14,754 nt of DNA. It comes from Isotricha intestinalis (lineage: Eukaryota > Ciliophora > Litostomatea > Vestibuliferida > Isotrichidae). A program made the position numbers and the translations under genes. The stretch spans positions 1-14,754 of the forward strand of contig JAJJLU010000096.1 of NCBI GenBank assembly GCA_023807065.1. Direction: 5' to 3'. Positions 9,172 to 14,754 of the stretch are shown in pieces; positions within the stretch are counted from its first letter, which is position 1, and the number at the start of each line of letters is the position of its first letter. The notes below the pieces were generated by a model, which ran no database searches, was not told the DNA's origin, and saw nothing but the letters and a program-made list of their open reading frames with translations.

Positions 9172-9891
9172 ATTTGTCCAAATTTTATTTTTTTAAATAT
9201 CAATGACATCGGGAAATTAAATTTGGCAAATATCATTATGGAAAAACAATTATTAATTAATTCAGCTGATTTTATTTTATAAAAACATGAAAAAGTATTT
9301 AATCAATGATTGTGAACATTCTTTTTATTGATCTAATAGAAAGGATATTGATATTTAACCATTGAATTATTCTTATGATATATTTCTCTTTTTAAAAGTT
9401 AAGAATACAGAAAAAATAGTGCTTAATTTACAATAAATTTAATAATAAAAAACAATTGATACTTTACTGTAAAAAAGGGTAGATATTTCTAAAGTAACCT
9501 TTTAAGAATTGTTTTTATAATTGTTGAATATAATATTGTGATAAAGAACAATAAATTAAATATAAAAGACCTTTAAATTATCTCATGAAGGAAATACTTC
9601 TCTTTATATTGAAAAAAAGTTACCAAAAGTTGATAAAAGTAAAGGACATATTAAAGATTAAAAAATATCATTAAAAATAGTCGATCTTGCTTATCAAAGA
9701 GATAAAGAAATAAAAAAATTAACAAAATTGAAAATAAAAGTATTGAAAAAATTTTTGAATTAATTGTCAATATAAGGATAAAAGTTCAATTTTTTCATGA
9801 TTTACACTCTTCAAGAAAAGATATTTTTAATTATAATCATTATTATAAAATATTAAAATCAAAAGATAAAAGTGAAACATTTATTTTTTAA
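9172..9891 (+). pseudogene. Stop-riddled, frame-shifted dead gene, unknown family
   Basis: Successive plus-strand stretches look coding but switch frame or hit stops. Bases 9172-9282 include INDIGKLNLANIIMEKQLL. Bases 9278-9436 read YKNMKKYLINDCEHSFY, TGA, SNRKDIDI, TAA, then PLNYSYDIFLFLKVKNTEKI. Bases 9566-9727 read KTFKLSHEGNTSLYIEKKL and PKVDKSKGHIKD, TAA (9659-9661), then KISLKIVDLAYQRDKEIKKL. Bases 9727-9891 shift by one frame and read IENKSIEKIFELIVNIRIK, VQFFHDLHSSRKDIFNYNHY, ending at TAA 9889-9891. The composition resembles the intact genes rather than the A/T-run spacers. The stops could have come from CAA to TAA changes. Alternatives are an unrecognised multi-intron gene or poorly excised germline DNA. 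No family is recognised. Confidence 0.42.
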
Positions 9892-10153
9892 ATTAAAAAT
9901 TGTGAAAAAGTAATAAGTTTTTAATAAAATAAATCATTTTTAAATCTCCTTTTTTTTTAAACACTTCTTTTTTATTTAGCTTAAATTATTGAAAATAATC
10001 TTATTTTTAACTATTCATAGTGTTAAATTATAACTTTTTTATGAAAAAAAATGATATGATAATTTAGATTTATTTATTATGATTTATTCCTTGTTTATTT
10101 CATTTTTTTGAATCTTTTGGTCTTATTGGAAATAAAATAAATTAAAGCCTTGA

Positions 10154-10189
10154 TATTTTAATTCTCCTTTTTATTTTAATTCTCCTTTT
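10154..10189. repeat. Perfect 18-bp tandem duplication
   Basis: The 18-base unit TATTTTAATTCTCCTTTT occurs twice head to tail (10154-10171 and 10172-10189) with no mismatch. It lies in the ATG2/kinase gap about 320 bp upstream of the kinase start. It is most simply a slippage duplication; a regulatory role is not supported. Confidence 0.85.
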
Positions 10190-10505
10190 TTATGAATAAT
10201 TTTCTAATTTATAATTATTTTTTTTAAATTAACCATGAAACTTTTTTTTGATTCTTTTTGTTGATTTTGGAGAGGAGAAATATATAGATTGTTAATGATT
10301 ACTTTACAGAAGAAAATTTAAAGACTTATAAATTATTTTTCTTATTTATATTTTTATGATATTATATATAAAATTTTTAAAAATAAACAATTACAAAAAG
10401 ATATTTAAAATTTAAATATTAGAAAAAAATTTTAAATTGCTAATTTAACAATTAAAAAAAACCAAAATACTACTTATAAATATAAAATAAAAAAATTAAA
10501 AAAAT

Positions 10506-12611
10506 ATGTTAAACCAAACAAATGCTTCCAAATTCCCAAAAAGTCCTCCATCATCTCCAACAAATCCAAAATCCCAAATTGCAAAACATAACTTCAGTTT
10601 TCTCTATGTGATAGGTAAAGGTGGTTTTGGAAGAGTGTGGAAAGTTAAAAATAAAAAAACAGAAAAACTATATGCATTAAAGGAGATGTCTAAATTAAAA
10701 GTATTAGACAAAAAAAGTGAAAATTCAATAAATTCAGAATTAAAATTTCTTTCAAAACTTAATCACCCATTCTTGGTTAATATACATTACGCTTTCCAAG
10801 ATAATGACTCCTTATATTTAGCAATGGATCTTTTAACAGGAGGTGACTTAAGATATCATATAAGTCGTTATAGGAAATTTTCCGAAGAACAAACTCGTTT
10901 TTTTATTTCTTGTTTAATTTATACTTTATCATATATTCATGATAATAATGTCATTCATAGAGATATTAAACCAGAAAATTTAGTCCTTGATGAAAATGGC
11001 TATTTAAGAATTACTGATTTTGGGATTGCTAAAGAAAACTCAATTGATAATTCATCTGAAACTTCTGGTACTCCTGGTTATATGAGTCCTGAAGTTATGA
11101 GAGGAAAAAATCATAGTTTCTCTGTTGATTTTTTTGCTATTGGTATTATAGGTTATGAATTTATGCTTGGGAGAAGACCTTATAATGGGAGAAATAGAAG
11201 GGAAATTAAAGAAAAAATGTTGGCTAAACAAGCTAAAATTTCAAAAGATAATATTTGTCATGGATGGAGTTTAGAAAGTGCTGATTTTATTAATAAGTGT
11301 CTTGAAAGGAAACCTGAAAAAAGAATTGGAAATGATAATGGAGCTATAGAATTAATGATGCATCCTTGGCTTAAATATTATCCTTGGGATGAACTTAAGG
11401 AAAAAAAATTGTTGGCTCCTTTTATTCCTGAAAAAAAAGATAATTTTGATAGAAGATATTGTGAAGGGGTTGATAAAATTAGTGCTGAAACTAAAATGAG
11501 ATATGAAGAAATTTATGGGGGAGAAAAATTTAAATCTGCTTTTTGTTTGTTTTATTATAATGAAGATGAAGTTAAGGAAAAAGAAAATGAAAAAGAAAAA
11601 AAGAAAGAAAAAGAAAAAGAAGAGAAAATTAAAGTTGAAAAACAGTTTTTGACATTAAACAAAGATAATTCGAAAATAAATATTCATAATAATATTAAAG
11701 GAAATCAAGAGAAAGATGAAAAAGAAAATGAAAATCAATCTATTAATACAAAATATCATAGCAGATCAAATTCTAATTTACTTATTGATAAAAGTAATTT
11801 ATATTCAAATAATAATAACATTAATATTAATATTAATAATAAAGTCAATAATATTCAAATAAATAGTACTAGAAAACAATTTTCTCATTTATCAAATAAT
11901 TTTGTTAAATCAAAATCAAGTTCAAACTTCACAAAAAATAAAAAATCAAATTTAATATCAAATGAGAAAAAAATGATTCAAAATCAAAATATACGACAAC
12001 AATTACTTCAAAATGACATTTCGAAAAATTTAGTTAATAAAAGTCATTCTAAAGAAAAACATAAAGCTTTATCTCATTCTACTTCATCACGTGATATAAC
12101 AATATCAAAAAATAAATTAAATTCCAACTCAAAAAATTCATACCGAACAATAAATCATCAAAAATCTTATAAATATATAAATAAATTAATTCCTTCTTCA
12201 TCAAAGCAAATATTATTTAAAAATCATCCAAAAGGAAAAACTTTACTTCATAATTATTATTCAAATAATTTATTATCTGTGTATAAAAAAAGCCAGAATT
12301 ATTCTTCAAATATAAGCCAAAATAAGATTTTTCATAATAGAGCAAGTTCTGTTCTTGTTTCTAAGAGAGTTCCAAAACCAGATAATAAATTTAGAAATAA
12401 AGTAAAATTAGAGAAAAATAATTCTACTTCTTCTACTATTAATACAAATAATTCTAATAATAAAAATATTTATCAAAATAAAAAATTAAGTAGAGTTAAT
12501 AGTTCTAATAAAATTTTGGCTAAAAAATCTTCTGAATATGTTTATAATAAAATTAAATCAATGTCTATATCTAATTCAATAATGAATATGAATGTTCCTG
12601 TTTTTAAATAA
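10506..12611 (+). CDS. AGC-type Ser/Thr kinase, STK32/YANK-like
   Basis: A 701-residue protein. Residues about 31-290 are a kinase domain with all catalytic residues: GKGGFG (37-42), K59 in YALKE, alpha-C glutamate E78, HRDIKPEN (151-158), DFG (171-173), GTPGYMSPE (188-196) and DFFAIG (208-213). The segment MDLLTGGDLRYHI (107-119) and the pair GYMSPEV / LGRRPYNG are typical of the STK32 (YANK) branch and its ciliate relatives. Residues 291-320 (PWDELKEKKLLAPFIP, then NFDRRYCEG) resemble the start of an AGC C-terminal tail. A Lys/Glu-rich run (about 357-378), possibly helical, precedes a long Ser/Asn/Lys-rich and probably disordered tail to 701. The first 30 residues are Pro/Ser-rich. The family is clear; the substrate and exact subfamily are not. 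The small gene at 12853 follows on the same strand after 241 bp. Confidence 0.93.
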   Translation: MLNQTNASKFPKSPPSSPTNPKSQIAKHNFSFLYVIGKGGFGRVWKVKNKKTEKLYALKEMSKLKVLDKKSENSINSELKFLSKLNHPFLVNIHYAFQDNDSLYLAMDLLTGGDLRYHISRYRKFSEEQTRFFISCLIYTLSYIHDNNVIHRDIKPENLVLDENGYLRITDFGIAKENSIDNSSETSGTPGYMSPEVMRGKNHSFSVDFFAIGIIGYEFMLGRRPYNGRNRREIKEKMLAKQAKISKDNICHGWSLESADFINKCLERKPEKRIGNDNGAIELMMHPWLKYYPWDELKEKKLLAPFIPEKKDNFDRRYCEGVDKISAETKMRYEEIYGGEKFKSAFCLFYYNEDEVKEKENEKEKKKEKEKEEKIKVEKQFLTLNKDNSKINIHNNIKGNQEKDEKENENQSINTKYHSRSNSNLLIDKSNLYSNNNNINININNKVNNIQINSTRKQFSHLSNNFVKSKSSSNFTKNKKSNLISNEKKMIQNQNIRQQLLQNDISKNLVNKSHSKEKHKALSHSTSSRDITISKNKLNSNSKNSYRTINHQKSYKYINKLIPSSSKQILFKNHPKGKTLLHNYYSNNLLSVYKKSQNYSSNISQNKIFHNRASSVLVSKRVPKPDNKFRNKVKLEKNNSTSSTINTNNSNNKNIYQNKKLSRVNSSNKILAKKSSEYVYNKIKSMSISNSIMNMNVPVFK

Positions 12612-12852
12612 GGAAACTAAAATATAAATATATATTTTATATATTAATTAAAATTTTTATTTTTTACTTATCAAAAAAATAAAAACTTCATAACCATCAT
12701 CTTCATATATTCATTAAATAAAAATAATAAAAAAATTAAAATTTAAAAAAAAAATCCACCTAAATTAAAAATTAATCCAAAAAAAAAAATATGAAAAAAA
12801 AAATAAAAAAACTATATAAATCATCAAAAAAAAAAAATAAATAACATATAAA
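12612..12852. promoter_or_regulatory. A-rich spacer and likely promoter of the 12853 gene
   Basis: These 241 bases between two tandem genes change from mixed A/T, presumably the kinase 3' untranslated region, to long A-runs over roughly 12720-12852. An in-frame TAA at 12838-12840, four codons before the ATG at 12853, fixes that gene's start. No specific promoter element is recognised. Confidence 0.4.
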
Positions 12853-13236
12853 ATGCAAAGAACATTATACGTAGATGCATTAGATAATCATTCTGAAGAA
12901 GATAACTGTTTATCAATTCATCCAGCCCATTTAAATTGTGTAGATGCTTTTGATAAAAATGAATTTAATAAAATTGTAATTAAAAATTCTCCTTCAGAAT
13001 TTTTAAAAGCTAAAGGACTTTTCAATATTTATAGAACTTTAAAAGATGGAGGAGTTTTAGAAATTATTGTTGACCAACCTATTTATGTTATGCAAGAATT
13101 AGATGCTGGAGAAATTGAAGCTAATTGCAAATTAGCAGGATTTGATGATGTTAGTACTCAATCTTATTCTTATATTGAAAATATCAATGGAAAAGAAAAA
13201 AAAGTTCAAACTCTTAAATTAACTATGGCTAAATAA
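12853..13236 (+). CDS. Small methyltransferase-fold-like protein, CIAPIN1/Dre2 N-domain-like
   Basis: A 127-residue protein, complete from an ATG with a nearby upstream in-frame stop to TAA. The core FNIYRTLKDGGVLEIIVDQP (57-76) has the pattern of the helix-turn-strand after motif III in Rossmann-type methyltransferases, and NCKLAGFDDVSTQSY (91-105) matches the following 'L..AGF..V' helix and strand. The size and arrangement recall the N-terminal methyltransferase-like domain of CIAPIN1 (anamorsin/Dre2), which works in cytosolic iron-sulfur protein assembly. The SAM-binding glycine loop is absent, as it is in that domain. The cysteine-rich Fe-S C-terminal domain is missing: no such frame follows before the next gene. 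It may be a standalone paralogue, half of a split gene, or another degenerate methyltransferase-like protein. The coding sequence is less Asn-rich than its neighbours. Confidence 0.8.
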   Translation: MQRTLYVDALDNHSEEDNCLSIHPAHLNCVDAFDKNEFNKIVIKNSPSEFLKAKGLFNIYRTLKDGGVLEIIVDQPIYVMQELDAGEIEANCKLAGFDDVSTQSYSYIENINGKEKKVQTLKLTMAK

Positions 13237-13392
13237 AATGGAATTAATTTTTATTTTTTATTTAATTTTCTTTTAACTTAAAAATTATTTTTTTTTATGA
13301 AATTTATTTATTTTTATTGTTTATATTTAAATTTTTTTATTATATATTTAATTAAAACTTTTTCACATTATTTTATTATTTTTTTATTTAGT

Positions 13393-13989
13393 TTAATTGT
13401 CATTAAAAGGATAAGGAATTGTTTTTGATAATTTATCCAAAATTTCTTTCTTTTTATTTTCGATTTCTTTTTGTTTTTGAAGGTTATTTTTTGAATTTTT
13501 ATGTTCATTTAAAAAATATGAATTCGTATAAACTTTATCATTACTTTCAATATAATATCCAATTTTATCTCCATAAACATTAACAGCATATCTATTTTTA
13601 GTTTTTTTTGTATAAGTTTTTTCATATTCTTCATCTTCACTTTCTCTATATGAAGAACTTTCATTTAAACTTATACTTCTATTATCATAATCATTTAATT
13701 GAATTAATTTAGTTCCTTTTTTATTTTTATCAATTTCATCATAAATTCTATTTATTATTTCTAATTTTTCTTCAATTTCTAGTTTTACTTTTTTTAAGGT
13801 ATTTAATCTGTTATCATATTCATTTTTATATTTTGTAATATATGATATTAATAATTTATTATGATTATCGAAATTTGTTTTTAAATGTTCTTCTAAATTA
13901 TTTTTGTTAACAATTTCTTGACAACCAAAATTACTATAAAGACATTTTATGTTATTTTCAAGAGATACTTTTTCTTCATTTTGCTCCAT
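13393..13989 (-). CDS. TRAF-type zinc-finger protein with coiled coil
   Basis: A 198-residue protein. Residues 14-43 match a single TRAF-type zinc finger: IKCLYSNFGCQEIVNKNN followed by LEEHL, with spacing C16-x6-C23-x11-H35-x7-H43. A Lys/Glu/Leu/Ile-rich helix, probably coiled coil, follows from about 45 to 92. The rest is charged: an acidic Ser/Glu patch (about 108-124), a short compact-looking segment NRYAVNVYGDKIGYYIES, and a Lys-rich helical C-terminus. In other proteins such fingers usually mediate protein contacts, often beside a RING or MATH domain, but neither is present here, so its function is unknown. It converges with the 12853 gene, the two stop codons being 156 bp apart. An in-frame intron or a missing upstream exon cannot be excluded. 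Confidence 0.82.
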   Translation of the reverse strand: MEQNEEKVSLENNIKCLYSNFGCQEIVNKNNLEEHLKTNFDNHNKLLISYITKYKNEYDNRLNTLKKVKLEIEEKLEIINRIYDEIDKNKKGTKLIQLNDYDNRSISLNESSSYRESEDEEYEKTYTKKTKNRYAVNVYGDKIGYYIESNDKVYTNSYFLNEHKNSKNNLQKQKEIENKKKEILDKLSKTIPYPFNDN

Positions 13990-14719
13990 TATAAATCAAT
14001 TAATTATTTAATTATATTAAAAGATAAAATTTAGAAAATATTATCAGTCTACAAATACTAAATATAAATAAAATTTTAATTCTTTAAATTTACCATTTTT
14101 TATTTAAGTAAATAATTTTATTTAATATTTTTTTTTGAAAATTTTAATTCCTTTTATATATTATATTTGTTATTTGAATGTATTTAAATGAGGAAAAAAC
14201 AAAAAACAATATGAATATATTTTATATTGGCAAATTTGATTTTCTTTTAATCATATATCTTTTTGTAAATAAATATTTTTTTTTATATTTAATACCAAAA
14301 AAAATTAATAATATATCTTCTCAATTGGGGTTGTTCTTCTTTAACTTCTTTAAATTTATCTAATTTTAATACTCATAATGTTGAAGATATGAGTTATATA
14401 TTCTTAGATTTAAAAAAAAACTGTGATATTATTACTACTGATAACAACTTATTAAATCTTTTAACGAATTTATAAAATTATAATAAAAATATTTTTACAT
14501 TCACTTTGTTTACAAAAATATATTTAACTAATTATTTATTAACTCATTTTCTTTTTTATTTTTAAATACTAAATGATTTAGATAAATAAGTCTTTAAATT
14601 ATTTTAATCATTTTTATTTTTGAATATTTTATTTTTATTTGTTTTTTATTTGTGTTGTTTTTTAATTTATAATGAATAAATTAATTTAAATGATTAAAAC
14701 AACAATTCAAAAATTTTTT
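13990..14719. other. Right subtelomeric arm without an intact gene
   Basis: AT-rich sequence between the TRAF-finger gene (start codon at 13989, so its promoter lies at the left edge) and the right telomere. The only open stretch of note in the plus frame (14178-14363) is Phe/Ile/Leu-rich and appears to be chance plus the front of the broken leucine-rich-repeat relic at 14299-14475. From 14476 to 14719 I see only low-complexity A/T sequence. Confidence 0.6.
14299..14475 (+). pseudogene. Relic of a BspA-type (DUF285) leucine-rich-repeat protein
   Basis: From 14332 the frame reads CSSLTSLNLSNFNTHN followed by VEDMSYIF (to 14403), then DLKKNCDIITTDNNLLNLL and a TAA at 14473-14475. This is the diagnostic BspA/DUF285 repeat, consensus 'CSSL.SLDLS.F.T..V.(D/N)M..MF'. 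Such repeats occur in long arrays in bacterial surface proteins and in some protists (Trichomonas, Entamoeba). Just upstream a different frame reads KKINNISSQLG, which fits the end of the previous repeat (N.S..F.GC), so a frameshift lies in the GGGG run near 14327-14331. No start codon or further repeats are seen upstream. It looks like the 3' end of a dead gene trapped about 245 bp from the telomere. Confidence 0.7.
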
Positions 14720-14754
14720 GGGGATTGGGGATTGGGGATTGGGGATTGGGGATT
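14720..14754. repeat. Right telomere, G-strand GGGGATT repeats
   Basis: Five perfect GGGGATT units (equivalently TTGGGGA) fill 14720-14754 and end the molecule. The inner boundary is six T followed by GGGG. Read inward on the other strand this is CCCC, six A, then T, the same junction as at the left end. Orientation and sequence complement the left array, confirming a two-ended linear chromosome. Confidence 0.95.

Larger units (their letters stand above)
9035..10505. other. 1.47-kb divergent intergenic gap with coding relics
   Basis: This is the largest internal gap, between the divergent ATG2 and STK32-like kinase genes, so both promoters lie at its edges. The rest is AT-rich but not featureless. 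Bases 9172-9891 on the plus strand hold a broken coding remnant (listed separately). Near 10230-10350 two overlapping plus frames read FVDFGEEKYIDC, then DYFTEENLKTYKLFF, which again looks like one reading split by a frame change. An 18-bp tandem duplication lies at 10154-10189. I saw no RNA gene, no terminal inverted repeat and no transposase-like frame. Confidence 0.55.

Noticed and set aside
10154..10189. 18-bp tandem duplication as a promoter element
   Set aside because: There are only two copies in very AT-rich DNA and no similar copy near the other genes, so slippage is the simpler explanation.
14178..14363. 61-codon plus-strand open frame in the right arm
   Set aside because: It is Phe/Ile/Leu-rich without a recognisable domain. 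Its end overlaps the leucine-rich-repeat relic, which explains the only meaningful part.
1..14754. tRNA, rRNA, CRISPR arrays, transposase genes or terminal inverted repeats other than telomeres
   Set aside because: I scanned both strands for GC-richer RNA-like islands, regular spacer-repeat arrays and DDE-type frames and found none.

Overview
The window reads as one complete, very AT-rich ciliate macronuclear chromosome. The first 28 bases are C-strand telomere (CCCCAAT units) and the last 35 bases are G-strand telomere (five GGGGATT units), so the molecule runs telomere to telomere in about 14.75 kb. Six intact genes are present. None needs an intron, all six end in TAA, and none of their 3,542 codons is an in-frame TAA, TAG or TGA. 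That excludes the TAA/TAG=Gln code of Tetrahymena, Paramecium and Oxytricha. A standard-like code, extreme AT content, Asn/Lys/Ile-rich proteins, few introns and a 7-nt telomere unit together suggest a litostome-type ciliate, possibly a gut or rumen trichostome such as Entodinium. The taxon is inferred, not shown.

Layout: left telomere (1-28); a gene-poor left arm (29-1172) with short decayed coding-like stretches; a PH-domain protein (1173-1964, minus) divergent across 61 bp from a zinc-finger plus Aurora-like kinase (2026-3927, plus); a 1,620-residue ATG2-family lipid-transfer protein (4172-9034, minus); a 1.47-kb gap (9035-10505) with stop-riddled, frame-shifted coding remnants; an STK32/YANK-like AGC kinase (10506-12611, plus); a 127-residue methyltransferase-fold-like protein resembling the N-terminal domain of CIAPIN1/Dre2 (12853-13236, plus); a TRAF-type zinc-finger protein (13393-13989, minus); a right arm (13990-14719) carrying a broken BspA-type (DUF285) leucine-rich-repeat fragment; right telomere (14720-14754).

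Genes alternate in orientation with compact intergenic spaces (61, 244, 241 and 156 bp), apart from the 1.47-kb gap. No pathway clearly joins them. ATG2 (autophagosome membrane growth) and the PH protein (likely phosphoinositide binding) are both membrane-related, and two genes encode Ser/Thr kinases, but ciliate minichromosomes normally carry unrelated neighbours. I saw no tRNA, rRNA, CRISPR or intact mobile element. The most notable points are the complete chromosome with its 7-nt telomere unit, the subtelomeric BspA-like relic, the small standalone Dre2-N-like protein, and the zinc-finger/kinase fusion.
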